A stretch of 64,000 nucleotides of DNA from Bacteroidaceae bacterium (GTDB taxonomy: Bacteria; Bacteroidota; Bacteroidia; Bacteroidales; Bacteroidaceae): NCBI GenBank assembly GCA_017535725.1, contig JAFXTO010000041.1:1-64000 (forward strand). Direction: 5' to 3'. Position 1 is the first letter of the stretch; each line of letters opens with the position of its first letter. Made by a program: the position numbers and the translations under genes. The notes under the pieces were generated by a model. That model was not told where the DNA came from. It searched no databases and worked only from the letters and a program-made list of their open reading frames with translations. Shown piece by piece: positions 14,340 to 24,300 of the stretch.

Positions 14340-15134
14340 CTACCGGGCACTAATGCGCTTCTCGCCACCGCGCTCCCAAATGGTCTTTGTACCATCGTCG
14401 AAGTTGTCCAACGCGCCAAGGCTCGGTCTCGGGCGGCTCGGTCTTCCTGAACCGTTAGAACCGCCAAGAGCTGCCGTGCCGTCACCACTCTTCGGCTTAC
14501 GAAGCTTCTCTTCTACCTTCGTGTTCTTCCCCTGAACGACACCTTCCTCGTTGGCGGCGGTCACGTCTGCGTCGTGGTTGATGGCTTTCAGCGCCATGTC
14601 GATACTCTCTGGGGTGAACTTACCGACAATGCCGTCCTTGATGATGGTCAGAAGAAGCTCCATAGCGGAATCTATCTCCTCATCACTCATGCCACGCTCC
14701 TGCTGCATACGCTCCAAGGTGGAAAGGCTCTCCTGGAGGTTCTTCTGATAAACATCTTCCAGCTCCTTCTCCTTGGCCACACGATCTACAAACTCCTTGT
14801 TGGCCGCGGCTATCTCTTCCTGACGTTCTGGGTCATCAATGGCATCCTTGATGTCGGTGCCGAACTGACGAACCAAACCGACAACGGGGTCTTCACCCTT
14901 ACGCCAATCTGTCAGGAAACGAGCACTGCGAGGGTCGCTCGTAAACATGTCCGAGAAGGCCTTCTCGCGCTCACGATAACCCGCAAGATTTTTGTCGTAT
15001 TCGTCGTAATCATCGGAAATTTGACCGAAAAAAGAATCTTCATCCGAAAAATCCTTGTCGGGATAGCGGCTTTGCAAACGCTCAGTCATCAACTGACGCC
15101 TGCTCTTAACTTGCTTATTATCAATCTCTGCCAT
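14340..15134 (-). CDS. capsid scaffold protein
   Basis: 264 residues, highly charged and helical, with coiled coil (about 95-150: EEIAAANKEFVDRVAKEKELEDVYQ) and a Gly/Ser/Arg-rich C-terminus. Length, composition and its place immediately upstream of the capsid gene fit a scaffold that guides procapsid assembly and is later lost. First gene after the promoter at 15167-15211. No protease domain seen. Confidence 0.75.
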   Translation of the reverse strand: MAEIDNKQVKSRRQLMTERLQSRYPDKDFSDEDSFFGQISDDYDEYDKNLAGYREREKAFSDMFTSDPRSARFLTDWRKGEDPVVGLVRQFGTDIKDAIDDPERQEEIAAANKEFVDRVAKEKELEDVYQKNLQESLSTLERMQQERGMSDEEIDSAMELLLTIIKDGIVGKFTPESIDMALKAINHDADVTAANEEGVVQGKNTKVEEKLRKPKSGDGTAALGGSNGSGRPSRPRPSLGALDNFDDGTKTIWERGGEKRISAR

Positions 15135-15166
15135 AGTTTAATGATGGGTTTGAAAATTTTTCAGGG

Positions 15167-15211
15167 CAAAGATAAGTAACTTTTACCATATCTCACTTTT
15201 ATCTTTTAACC
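15167..15211 (-). promoter_or_regulatory. phage promoter, copy 3 (scaffold/capsid operon)
   Basis: The -7 box TATCTTTG (15167-15174, minus) lies 19 bp after GGTTAAAAGATAAAAGTG (15194-15211); outer-edge spacing 37 bp. Confidence 0.82.
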
Positions 15212-15222
15212 AGCGTTTTCAC

Positions 15223-15230
15223 TATCTTTG
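15223..15230 (+). promoter_or_regulatory. plus-strand promoter -7 box
   Basis: TATCTTTG fits the Bacteroidetes TAnnTTTG consensus, divergent from the scaffold promoter. No TTTG is seen at the expected -33 place, so an activator or a weak promoter is possible. Confidence 0.5.
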
Positions 15231-15286
15231 CACTTGAATAAATCATCTCTCATGACAACCGTAATAACATCACTACCGTTGAGTAT

Positions 15287-15306
15287 GACGCCATGTTATG
15301 GCGAAC
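15287..15306. repeat. hairpin element, family D/E
   Basis: GACGCCAT-GTT-ATGGCGAA, six to seven paired bases; sits 10 bp before the ATG at 15316. Confidence 0.7.
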
Positions 15307-15315
15307 ATAAATAAT

Positions 15316-15777
15316 ATGAAACCACACGGAAGCAAGTTTGAATATGAACAACAACGTAACGAAGAACTCGTGAGGACATATTTCGAACTCATGGAGGCTG
15401 CTACATACATCTGCCCTGCTGACATCTACAGGGAGGTGGTCAATAAGCCATCGTCACGATTCTGGGTCAGTGAAGAACGTGCGGCTATTGTCATTGCGGC
15501 AATGATGAAAGGTGACCAACTGATGAGCATGAGGCCTAACAAACGGGAAATGTTCAGGGAGATTTTCAGAAGAGCAATGGTAATAAGAAATGAGAAACCC
15601 GAACTGTCCATCTTTGAAATAGCATGTCTGGTCGTTATGCAACAGGCACCGAAATTCTATCTTTCACCCGGTTCTGCAGAAGTGTATATTTGCACTACAA
15701 AAAAAGGCTTTTACGCCGCCAAGAAAGCTAAGCTTGCTTATATCTCAACAGCGAGAAATAATATCAATGACGACTAA
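15316..15777 (+). CDS. conserved Bacteroidales phage protein, unknown function
   Basis: 153 residues from ATG at 15316. An in-frame ATG at 15298 lies inside a hairpin and is less likely. The core IYREVVNKPSSRFWVSEERAAIVI...MRPNKREMFREIFRR...APKFYLSPGSAEVYI is a pattern I associate with phages and conjugative elements of Bacteroidales; no function is known to me. It opens the plus-strand block with rhomboid and terminase genes and ends one base before the next ATG. A small-terminase role is possible by position only. Confidence 0.7.
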   Translation: MKPHGSKFEYEQQRNEELVRTYFELMEAATYICPADIYREVVNKPSSRFWVSEERAAIVIAAMMKGDQLMSMRPNKREMFREIFRRAMVIRNEKPELSIFEIACLVVMQQAPKFYLSPGSAEVYICTTKKGFYAAKKAKLAYISTARNNINDD

Positions 15778-16491
15778 ATGAAACGAACAGTCCAAACTAA
15801 AACCATATCACTTGTAATATCCATTATATGTCTGATAATCAGTGTTTTAACAAGTGCTTTCGATGGCTTTACCATCGGGGATTTCGGCATCTGTAAGGGT
15901 TCATCAATCCTTTCCCGCCTCCTCTATTCATTCTTCCACGCATCAATCCCTCATGCACTCATCAACTGCTGGTGCCTCCTTTCTATTGCTTTCCTCTATG
16001 ACCTGTCTCTAACCTCCCTCTTCATAGCATACATCACCGCCATCACCTTCCCCATCGACACACTCGCAACCGCCTTCCCCGCCGCTTCCCCCGCAACCGC
16101 CTTCCCCGCCGCTTCCCCCGCAACCGCCTTCCCCATCAACCTCCCCGCGTTGGTGCTCGGCGGTTTTCCCGCCGAGACCCCCACCGTCGGCCTATCTGCC
16201 GTATGCTTCTCCCTCCTTGGCCAAGTATCCTTTCAGGTCAAGCGCAAATGCCTCTTCCACGTCTGGGTCATCTCCTTTATCGCCATAGGATTCATCCTAC
16301 CTCCACTCTGTTCCGTATGTGGCTATGCCATAGCCACCCCAAATAACCTCCTTCACATCTACTGCTACGTTGCCGGGCTGTTCGTCGGCTTCCTCAACTC
16401 TCCAGCAAACGAGAGCCATCATGCTCGCATGAATGGCCGAGAGCAGCGGAGAGTCATCACAGATAACTCTCCTGCCCATGAAGAAAAGTAG
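15778..16491 (+). CDS. rhomboid-like intramembrane protein
   Basis: 237 residues with about six hydrophobic segments. Rhomboid signatures: FFHASIPHALINCWCLL (the HxxxN region of TM2), TVGLSAVCFSLLG (GLSx, catalytic Ser) and LLHIYCYVAGLFVGF (catalytic His with a GxxxG-type helix). If active it would cleave membrane substrates. The TM2-TM4 linker is filled by a 27-bp tandem repeat (ATAFPAASP) and a family B hairpin, placed right before the active-site helix. It overlaps the terminase start by 14 bp. An inactive relative is possible. Confidence 0.65.
   Translation: MKRTVQTKTISLVISIICLIISVLTSAFDGFTIGDFGICKGSSILSRLLYSFFHASIPHALINCWCLLSIAFLYDLSLTSLFIAYITAITFPIDTLATAFPAASPATAFPAASPATAFPINLPALVLGGFPAETPTVGLSAVCFSLLGQVSFQVKRKCLFHVWVISFIAIGFILPPLCSVCGYAIATPNNLLHIYCYVAGLFVGFLNSPANESHHARMNGREQRRVITDNSPAHEEK
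16067..16141 (+). repeat. 27-bp in-frame tandem repeat
   Basis: Two full copies and one partial copy encode ATAFPAASP in the rhomboid-like gene. Confidence 0.85.
16149..16177 (+). repeat. hairpin element, family B, covarying stem
   Basis: GTTGGTGC leader overlapping stem CTCGGCGG-TTTTC-CCGCCGAG; different from TTCGCGG copies but fully paired. Confidence 0.85.
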
Positions 16492-18628
16492 CGTGCTCAG
16501 CGGTTTACCCCCCGAGGTTGAGGCCATCGTGGCAGAGAACGAACGACGCAACGCAGCCATTCGTGTCAAGTTCAATCCCATCACCGGCGAAGGCTCGATA
16601 GGGGAGAGGAAGAAGATAGAAATATCTGACTTCCCCATACCCGTTCAGTATATACCCAAGCGCATGATGCGCGTGCCCCTCGTCAAGCAGCTCGTCGCAG
16701 CTGGCTCTATTGAGGCTTTCTTTGAGGAACTGACGGACGGAGAACAGGAATACACGGACGAAGAAAAGCAGAAAATCATCGAGCAATTCGTCAGAATACG
16801 ATGCCGGTTCGACTTCGCATTTTGGGCGGCGCTATACGTGTTCATCAAGCAGAAGGGTGGAGGCGAAGATATTCACTTCCGGCTCAATCGCCCGCAACGA
16901 AAGTTGATTGAGCGATTCGAGGCAATGCGCCTCAAAGGGAAGCCCATACGTCTCATTCTGCTGAAAGCACGACAATGGGGAGGCTCAACGGCCACGCAGA
17001 TATACATGGCATGGCTGCAGCTCATACACAAGGTGGGTCTCAACAGCCTCATCGTCGGTCACGTCAAGGATGCCTCTAACGAGGTGAAGGACATGTTCGA
17101 CCGCATGATTAAGGAGTACCCCATCAGTATGCTCTACAAGCTGGGAGAGTCCTACAACGAGAACGAACCGAAGTTGGTGGGGGTCGGAAACAGCGGAAAC
17201 ATACACCGCATACCGCAACGAAACTGCAAAATCAAAATCGGTACCGCGGAAAAGCCCGATTCCGCTCGTGGTGGTGACTACAACCTCGTCCACTGCACGG
17301 AGGTCGGTTTGTGGAAGAAAACCGACGGAAAGACACCTGAGCAGATTGTGCGCTCGGCGTGCTCGGGTATTCTGCTGAAACCATACACCATGATTGTGTA
17401 TGAGTCAACGGCAAACGGAACAGGTAACTTCTTCCACAAGGAATATCTTGCTGCCAAGCTGCGCAGAAGCCAGTTTGAGGCAATGTTTGTCGCATGGTAC
17501 GAAATCGAGCAGTATGCACTTCCCATCACCAAGGAAACCGTGCCCGAAGCATCAGCCTCGGGTCTCACACCAACGCAAGCCTTTGCCTTGTGGCTCTATA
17601 ACAACCGCAACAACGAAGCTGCCGCATCTGACCGCGAACAGCCTGGCACATACCTGTGGAGCTTGTGGAAGCAGGGCGCAACACTCGAAGCCATCAACTG
17701 GTACATTCAGGAGCGATCCAAATACACAAGTCATGCAGACATGGCTTCGGAATATCCTTCCAACGATATCGAGGCTTTCACTTTCTCTGGTCGCCGCGTA
17801 TTCGCAAACGAAGATGTTGAAAAGTTCCGTGCAGCCTGCAGACCGCCTAAGTACATCGGCGAAATCTACGGGCGTGCTGACGAAGGCGAAGAGGCATTGC
17901 AAAACCTACGATTCAGAAAAGAGGAAAACGGCCGCTTTTGGATGTGGCAAGATGTGGAGAAGGACGAAGAGGAAGAAGTCATTGACCGATACCTCGTCAT
18001 TGTCGATGTATGCAAGGGACAGACAGAGAAAGCAGACTTTGCAGACATTCTTGTCATTGACCGTATATATATGATGGATGCAGAACCGCCGTCCGTCATT
18101 GCCGAATGGCACGGACACATCGACATGGATAAGCTCGCATGGAAAGCCGCACAGGTGGCGGCATACTACAACAATGCGCTACTGGTCATTGAGAGCAATA
18201 CCCTTGAAACCAACAACACAAAGGGCGAGGCTGAGTATATCCTTACGCTCATCCACGATGCCTACGGTGACCAGCTCTATGCACGTAAGCAGAGCGCAGA
18301 AGACATACGCGAAGGACTGCCAAAAAAGTACGGATTTCACACCAACCCACTCACCAAGAAGGTGGTCATCCACAACCTGAAAGCCATTGTGCGCGAACAC
18401 CTGTACGTCGAACGCGAAGAGGCGTGCTTGGATGAATACCTCACATACATCGAGAACGAGAAAGGAGGATTCGAGGCAATGGAAGGCTACCACGACGACC
18501 GACTCATGACACGTGCCATCGGTATGCAGATATGCTATCATGAAATGGATCTGCCGCGTATCATCAAGAAACCACGGCAACCTGTCAACCACAAAAGGAA
18601 AAAGGCGGACTCTGCCGCAACAATATAA
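16478..18628 (+). CDS. terL: terminase large subunit
   Basis: 716 residues from ATG at 16478, overlapping the rhomboid stop; a longer frame from 16433 is less likely. It packages DNA with ATPase and nuclease activity. Walker A is KARQWGGST (about 162-170), the usual KxRQxGxST form; Walker B region is LVHCTEVGLW. Nuclease residues are LVIVDVC (about 509), LLVIESN and GYHDDRL (about 670). A family A hairpin lies in frame (ETVPEASASGLT) between ATPase and nuclease domains. It is the only large plus-strand gene in the structural region. Confidence 0.97.
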   Translation: MKKSSVLSGLPPEVEAIVAENERRNAAIRVKFNPITGEGSIGERKKIEISDFPIPVQYIPKRMMRVPLVKQLVAAGSIEAFFEELTDGEQEYTDEEKQKIIEQFVRIRCRFDFAFWAALYVFIKQKGGGEDIHFRLNRPQRKLIERFEAMRLKGKPIRLILLKARQWGGSTATQIYMAWLQLIHKVGLNSLIVGHVKDASNEVKDMFDRMIKEYPISMLYKLGESYNENEPKLVGVGNSGNIHRIPQRNCKIKIGTAEKPDSARGGDYNLVHCTEVGLWKKTDGKTPEQIVRSACSGILLKPYTMIVYESTANGTGNFFHKEYLAAKLRRSQFEAMFVAWYEIEQYALPITKETVPEASASGLTPTQAFALWLYNNRNNEAAASDREQPGTYLWSLWKQGATLEAINWYIQERSKYTSHADMASEYPSNDIEAFTFSGRRVFANEDVEKFRAACRPPKYIGEIYGRADEGEEALQNLRFRKEENGRFWMWQDVEKDEEEEVIDRYLVIVDVCKGQTEKADFADILVIDRIYMMDAEPPSVIAEWHGHIDMDKLAWKAAQVAAYYNNALLVIESNTLETNNTKGEAEYILTLIHDAYGDQLYARKQSAEDIREGLPKKYGFHTNPLTKKVVIHNLKAIVREHLYVEREEACLDEYLTYIENEKGGFEAMEGYHDDRLMTRAIGMQICYHEMDLPRIIKKPRQPVNHKRKKADSAATI
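17536..17562 (+). repeat. hairpin element, family A
   Basis: CCCGAAGC-ATCA-GCCTCGGG, one mismatch; in frame in terL. Confidence 0.8.
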
Positions 18629-18638
18629 GTGTTCAGTA

Positions 18639-18657
18639 TGTCGCCATGTCATGGCGA
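18639..18657. repeat. hairpin element, family D/E
   Basis: GTCGCCAT-GTC-ATGGCGAC, perfect. Between terL and the next start. Confidence 0.88.
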
Positions 18658-18685
18658 CCAGTCTATAACTCTAAATTCAAGTTTT

Positions 18686-19066
18686 ATGTACAACCCATTC
18701 CTACAATTCACCGACTACCTCCGCTACCGCGAAGCAGTCAAGCAAGCAGACAAAGAACATGCTAAAACAGGCGAACGCTACTACGTCATGCCAGCCACCG
18801 TGTCCGAAGCGTCAGCTTCGGCTATCAAGCTACTCATCATGAACAGGAAAACCTTCCGAAAGCTGAAACAGAAGCACTACATCAGCCAAATCGCAACACA
18901 GCGCGACCTCCTCAACGAGTGCTTCTACTGCACCCCCTACCGCGACGGAAACGGCTACCTCGATGCACATGGTCGCCGCATAAAACTCCTCCTCTACTTC
19001 TCCTACTGCAAGGCAACCCAAAAACTTATAAAAGAATACAAACATGCAAAACAAAAGCAAAAGTAA
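18686..19066 (+). CDS. small phage protein, unknown function
   Basis: 126 residues from ATG at 18686. Basic and helical (NPFLQFTDYLRYREAVKQADKEHAKTGERYYV...KRKTFRKLKQKHY), with a Cys/Tyr-rich middle and a Lys-rich C-terminus. A family A hairpin in frame separates the two halves (ATVSEASASA). It follows terL; the next frame starts inside its 3' end. No family recognised. Confidence 0.6.
   Translation: MYNPFLQFTDYLRYREAVKQADKEHAKTGERYYVMPATVSEASASAIKLLIMNRKTFRKLKQKHYISQIATQRDLLNECFYCTPYRDGNGYLDAHGRRIKLLLYFSYCKATQKLIKEYKHAKQKQK
18795..18822 (+). repeat. hairpin element, family A
   Basis: TCCGAAGC-GTCA-GCTTCGGC; seven pairs. In frame in the plus-strand gene. Confidence 0.8.
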
Positions 19067-19250
19067 AACCACATCGTCACCCGCATTATCACCTCCACCC
19101 ATTGGTGCTTCGCAGTCCTCCAGCGAAGAAACCACCGTGCCCGTCGCGTCAGCGGCGGTATTAGAGGGCATCGCAACCCTCACCAATGACCCGCTCGCCA
19201 CCTACTCCCTACATGGTGGCAGACCATCAAAAAGAGGCAGTCGCAAATGA
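19044..19250 (+). CDS. possible small phage protein rich in hairpin-element sequence
   Basis: 68 residues starting at ATG 19044 inside the end of the previous gene. Residues about 20-42 are two consecutive hairpin elements (families B and A). The tail (LTNDPLATYSLHGGRPSKRGSRK) is basic. Its stop lies in the terminator loop. Coupled start and lack of stops support it weakly; it may be untranslated leader-like sequence. Confidence 0.4.
   Translation: MQNKSKSKTTSSPALSPPPIGASQSSSEETTVPVASAAVLEGIATLTNDPLATYSLHGGRPSKRGSRK
19101..19159 (+). repeat. adjacent family B and family A hairpin elements
   Basis: Family B copy at 19101-19130 (five paired bases) and family A copy at 19132-19159 (CCCGTCGC-GTCA-GCGGCGGT). 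Confidence 0.75.
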
Positions 19251-19260
19251 CTGCCTCCTT
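19234..19260. terminator. terminator between convergent blocks
   Basis: Perfect 9-bp stem GAGGCAGTC / GACTGCCTC, loop GCAAAT, followed by CTTT. Ends the terL block and faces the portal gene. Confidence 0.75.
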
Positions 19261-19279
19261 TGGTTTTCCCGCACCGCCG

Positions 19280-19307
19280 CCACGGTGCCCGTCGCGTTAG
19301 CGGCGGG
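19280..19307 (+). repeat. hairpin element, family A
   Basis: CCCGTCGC-GTTA-GCGGCGGG, one G-T pair; intergenic, 4 bp from the portal stop. Confidence 0.8.
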
Positions 19308-19311
19308 TTCC

Positions 19312-21264
19312 TCATGCCGCCTGCCGCATAGCACCATAAAGCTGCTCTACAGCCTGCTGGTTTGCGCCCTGTGCCACCTGCTGCTGCAATTGAGGTGACA
19401 ATCCCTCCGGCATTTGACCATTCTCCAGCTGTTCCTGCTGGCTCTTGATGCTCTGCAGCAACTGGTCTGCAAACGGGAAGTTACCATTCTCCAACAGCTG
19501 CTGCAAGGAAATCTGGCCTGCACTCCAAATCTGCATCAGGAACTCGTTCGCCATCTGACGGTAAGCTGGAGTGCTTGTGCTCTCTGTGATGCTTAGGTCA
19601 AACTCAATGTCGCGTATCTTCTTCGGGTCGTACTCAACCTGTGCACCGCTCTTGCCAGCAATGTTGAACACGCGCTTGCTGTCGTAGAACTGCTGCATGT
19701 TCTTAACGTCCTTGTACGCGGCATCAACGACAAACATGGAGAACGAATCAAGCAAGTCAAGCAACGACGTGGTCGCATTCTGCTGCTGCTGCGCATACAA
19801 GGTGCCACTCGTGCCGCTCGTCGGCGTTCTTCCCTGCAAAGCACCGTGAACACCGCTGATGTCCTCGAAGAACTTCAACTGCAACTGTAACAACTCATTG
19901 ATGCCAATGTTCGTCGAGTTGTTTGCCACTTGTTGAGGAATTTGGCCGCTCTTGCTCGGACGGTACAGAATAACACCGTTGAAGCGAGCCCACTCGTCCG
20001 CTACCTCGTTGATGTCCATGCCCTTAAAGCACTCCTCGGGAGCCAGAAGAACACCCTTGGCACTCGCCTTCATAATCCAGTAGTGCAGCGTCACAAGCTG
20101 GTTCACGTAGCGCTGCTGGTCGATAACGTCTGCAACAAAGCTGTGTATTTCACCGTCGATGAACGGGTAAGCCTTGAACACGTAAGGATGGCTCTTGTGC
20201 TCGTAGGGACTTTCACCCTCGTCCAGAATGTCACCGAAAGGAGTCAGGTAATAATAGTACCAATAATCATCCATGAACCATTCGGCCTTGATCAGAGGAA
20301 TATCCTCCACTGACATACCGGCTTCAATACCACGCTGGGTGCGCCGATTATTGACGGCATCCACCATCACACCATAGTCCTCAACGTCTATCTTATACAC
20401 GTCACCATTATTGTAGTCATGGCATCGGTACCGGGGCTTGCTCTCCTTGCGCCACACCTCGATGACACGGCAACGCGTCGGGTCTGAGGTAAACAGGAAG
20501 TCGTAGTTCTGCAGACGGCTGTAACCGAAACGCTCACACTGAGTAATCAGTGCGCCCTTGTTCCGCGCGGTAGCATAGATGCGGCTCAGACGCTCATAGT
20601 CGCCAGGGCTGTGAGCAAACTGCTGGCACAACTGCTCAAAGCTGATGTCGTGTACCTCGCCCAAACAGCTGCAGTCCCAACCACGGAAGTCACGCATGTT
20701 GTTGTCGATAAAGAAATTGTTCGGCTGAACATAGTCCGTCCAGCAATCCAGCTTCTCATTACGCCAACCATACCACTTACGATGAACGACAAAACCACTG
20801 ATAAGGTACTCTTCCATCGTACGAGCATAAACCTCATTCATCCTGTTCATCTGCATATTACACTGCAAGATGGTGCTCATCGTCTCGCCAAGCTTCTGCT
20901 CGTCACGGTCACGTGCGGTGCATATAGGCTCTTTAGACTGACTACGATAAACACCAAGTACATTCTTCACAAGCCTGCGAATCAGGTTGTTCTTCAGCGG
21001 AGGAGTACCCATCCCCTTGATGAACTCTTCCTCCGTCATGTCCTCACCGTCAACATGGACGATGTCGCCCCATTGGTCACCGTAGCAGTAACGCTTGTTA
21101 CGCTCCCGGTCTATCCTGAAACGCGACATGTTGTCCCAGTACTGCTGCGCTTCCATCAGAACATGGAACGCACGACGGTCACCGAACTTCTTCGCCTCCT
21201 TGATGGTATCCATCTCCAGCAACGGGCGAACATTCCTCATGGATAACAATTTTTCTTCTGCCAT
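19312..21264 (-). CDS. portal protein
   Basis: 650 residues from ATG at 21264. The N-terminal part (WGDIVHVDGEDMTEEEF...NLIRRLVKNVLGVYRSQSKEP), the central WMKAS-like helix block (QRYVNQLVTLHYWIMKASAKG), a fibre-like linker (TSGTSGTLYAQQQQN) and a Gln-rich C-terminal tail (LQQQVAQGANQQAVEQLY) fit podoviral portals. It forms the dodecameric DNA channel. It lies 73 bp downstream of the giant gene, with a perfect family A hairpin between them. I chose the start MAEEKLLS because the longer frame begins inside the hairpin. Confidence 0.85.
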   Translation of the reverse strand: MAEEKLLSMRNVRPLLEMDTIKEAKKFGDRRAFHVLMEAQQYWDNMSRFRIDRERNKRYCYGDQWGDIVHVDGEDMTEEEFIKGMGTPPLKNNLIRRLVKNVLGVYRSQSKEPICTARDRDEQKLGETMSTILQCNMQMNRMNEVYARTMEEYLISGFVVHRKWYGWRNEKLDCWTDYVQPNNFFIDNNMRDFRGWDCSCLGEVHDISFEQLCQQFAHSPGDYERLSRIYATARNKGALITQCERFGYSRLQNYDFLFTSDPTRCRVIEVWRKESKPRYRCHDYNNGDVYKIDVEDYGVMVDAVNNRRTQRGIEAGMSVEDIPLIKAEWFMDDYWYYYYLTPFGDILDEGESPYEHKSHPYVFKAYPFIDGEIHSFVADVIDQQRYVNQLVTLHYWIMKASAKGVLLAPEECFKGMDINEVADEWARFNGVILYRPSKSGQIPQQVANNSTNIGINELLQLQLKFFEDISGVHGALQGRTPTSGTSGTLYAQQQQNATTSLLDLLDSFSMFVVDAAYKDVKNMQQFYDSKRVFNIAGKSGAQVEYDPKKIRDIEFDLSITESTSTPAYRQMANEFLMQIWSAGQISLQQLLENGNFPFADQLLQSIKSQQEQLENGQMPEGLSPQLQQQVAQGANQQAVEQLYGAMRQAA

Positions 21265-21308
21265 ATCTCTATTTATTATATTATGGATCTTCGTTATTAC
21301 CTTCGTTG

Positions 21309-21336
21309 CCACCGTGCCCTGCGCATCAGCGCAGGG
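21309..21336 (+). repeat. hairpin element, family A, covarying stem
   Basis: CCCTGCGC-ATCA-GCGCAGGG, perfect. One base from the giant gene stop. Confidence 0.88.
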
Positions 21337-21337
21337 A

Positions 21338-24300
21338 CTATTTGACTTCATGCAACTGGTCTATCAGCTCTCGCATCGTAGCATACATCTCTGCCTCAAT
21401 ATTCTTGCGCTCGGACTCATCCGAAGCATCAGTCATGTCATCGCGCATATCGTCAATGTCTGCCTTGTATTCATCGAACAGCTCATACCTCATATACTCA
21501 GGCGAGTTATACAGGAAATCCACCTTTTCGGCCATCCCGCTAACACCCTCGTCGGCAGCAGCATCATACTTACGAAGCAATCGGAGAGTTTCCTCATATT
21601 CCTTCTTATACTTGAAATACTCGTTCTGCAATTTCCTGTTGGCCGTGCGCTCGTCACCACTCTTGATGACACGGTTGGCAAGCAACATATTCCTCCAGTC
21701 GAAATCGCGGTCACCAAGGACGGTTTCGCCCATCTTCTTCAACTTCTCTGCAGTATTCATGTAGCCACCGAAAACGCCGTTAAGCAGGTATTCCACCTTC
21801 GCGGGGTTGATGTCAATGCCTCCCTTCTTGAACTCGTCGCCACCTGTAGCCTCGTTGAGCCACTTGGAAACGCCTACCAGCGTTTGGTCGGCATTCTTAT
21901 ACGCCTTCGTCCATTCGGGATCATTCTGATTCCACGGAGTATCTTTGTAGATGGGTAAGCCCGTCCAACTCCTGTTCATGATGTAGGCCTCGACGAAGGG
22001 CTTAACGCTACTCGGAATAATCGGAGATACACCACCGCCACCTTCAAGCATATCAAGGGGAAGTATCTGGCTCAACTGACTGGCAAACTGATACGCCATT
22101 TCCTTGTTGTCATAGTATTCATTGCCGCTGATAACGCCACTCGCCAATTCACCAAGGCCATAGATGGCCCTGAACTCGATAGGCAAGGGCATCGTCACCC
22201 ATTGCTCGCCTACACGGAAGCAAATATTACTCCTGCGCACGTACTCGGGCAAGTTATAGTAGGCGTTCTTATCATCATCGTCGCCGTCACCACCGCCCAT
22301 CATGGCTGCAAGCTGGGGAATGACATAGCCAAGGATGAACATAGAGGCGGCGCCGGCAATGGCCTTGCCTTTATGGCGCTTGCCTGCTCTGCCGAAGTTT
22401 GTCAAGCCTTGAACACCGGCATTCCAGAAGACGTAGGCCAAACGGCCACCACCACCGACGTACGAGCCAACCTTGCCTAAGAAGGTCTGCCCTGTGGCAT
22501 TGACCATCTTGCCACCACTTCCCTTCTTATTGAAGTTCACGCTGACTTCCTTTGCATCGTAGATGCTACGGTCGATACTTCTGCCCATTTCGCGGCTTGT
22601 GACAAAGGCTGCAAATCTCGCGCAGTTCTCAACGCTTCGATTGAGTAAATCAAGCTGCATACCCAGCGCGCTCCATGCCTTGCGGGTCATACTGCCTTGC
22701 TTTTTCAGTTCGTTGGCAATCTCCTTCTTGTGTTCCTCGATGTCGCGCACGCTGGTATAGCCTGTCTCACCGCCATTCATCATGAACTGATAGAACAGCT
22801 TCCTGTAGTAGTCCATGCTCCCCGGTCTTGTTTGTTGCGACTGTGTCGCAACTTTTCCCCTCAGCTCTCCACTCTCCCATTCACCAAGCAGCTTTCGCAT
22901 GATTGCAGGGTTCATCTTGCCAAAGTTCTTGTGGAACCTCAAAGCATAGCGTGGACTCTCCTTCACCCACGTCATGCAGTTACTATAGAGCATGTCGCGG
23001 AAGAAATTACTCACCACGAAGTCCGGGTTTCGGGTCGTGTAGAACGCACTCAGGTGACGATTCACCCATTCACCGGCTTTCAGCATATTACCGACAACGC
23101 CGCCCGTCTCTACGTCGGGGTTGGTCAGCCCGTTCAGGGCTTGTGCGGCACGCGGACTGCCGTTGATGGTCAGAACAAAGGTCTCGCCACCTCGCTTTAC
23201 CAATACCTGATGCTCTTTCAGATTACCCCTCACTACCTTGTAAGGGATATTACGGGCATCCCTACCATGCTTATAGCGGTCGGGGTCTGCTGCTGCAAGC
23301 TGCTCCATGCGCTGCTCAAAGGCTTCGACCTTGCGCTCTACGTCGGCTGCGGTGTCACCATCTTCGAGGTCGGCGAAAACAGGCACCCAAGAATCGGAGG
23401 CCGCATCATACTCCAGCCAGAGTGAGTTAATGCTTACCAAGTCACTCGGATGGTTCTGAACAAAGTTCAGGAAGCGCTGCTTCATCTGATTGCGGTTGCC
23501 CTGACGGATAGCGGAATCTGCCATCATGGCAATGGTGGCTATTGGGTCGTCGGCCTTGCTGCTACGACCTACAGCGTGCTTGATGGGACTGCCAAAGGGG
23601 CCGCTCTTGCTCGTCAGGTAGCCGTAAACCTCATCACTGGTCGTCTCATCCCATCCCTGCAAAGGAATGTAATACTCAAACATGTCACGTATCTGCTCAT
23701 ATCGTTCCTTGCTTAATAGACCACTTCTGTATATTTTCTCCAACGTCGCTTGTGTAGCCTCGCGTGTCCTTGACCAAAGCTCGGTCGTGTCGTATGCGGC
23801 TTCGTAATCATCCACCATCTGCTGTGCAGCGGCTTCGGCTGCGGACAAATCATCTTCGCCCGTCAAGGCTGTAAGGCCAGAGTAATCCTTCTCGCGGAAC
23901 TTTGCGTAGGCATCGTTGAAGTCGCCACCGTTGGCCTCTACCTCACGGGCATCACGCTCCGCAAATACCCTGTTTCGCTCCAGTCCGTGCTTCGCCATCA
24001 TGTAGTCCGTAAGCATCTGACGCGCTGTCGCCACCGTGCCCGTCGCATTTGCGGCGGGTTTCGTCAGCCTGCCTATCTCTTCCAAAAGCGGGAGCATGAA
24101 ACGCAGATAGTAGTCGTGCTGCTCGGCGGCATTCACGCTGCTCATCCTGTTCTCGGCAAGGTAGGCATTTTCGTAGCCCTCCACATCCTCGATGCGCAAC
24201 TGTGCCCGATGCGTTAGCGTCGGGTTAAGAATAGCCTCATACAGCTTCTCAAGACCAAGCATAGAATCTTGAACGGCCTCCCTGAACTGATACATACCAC

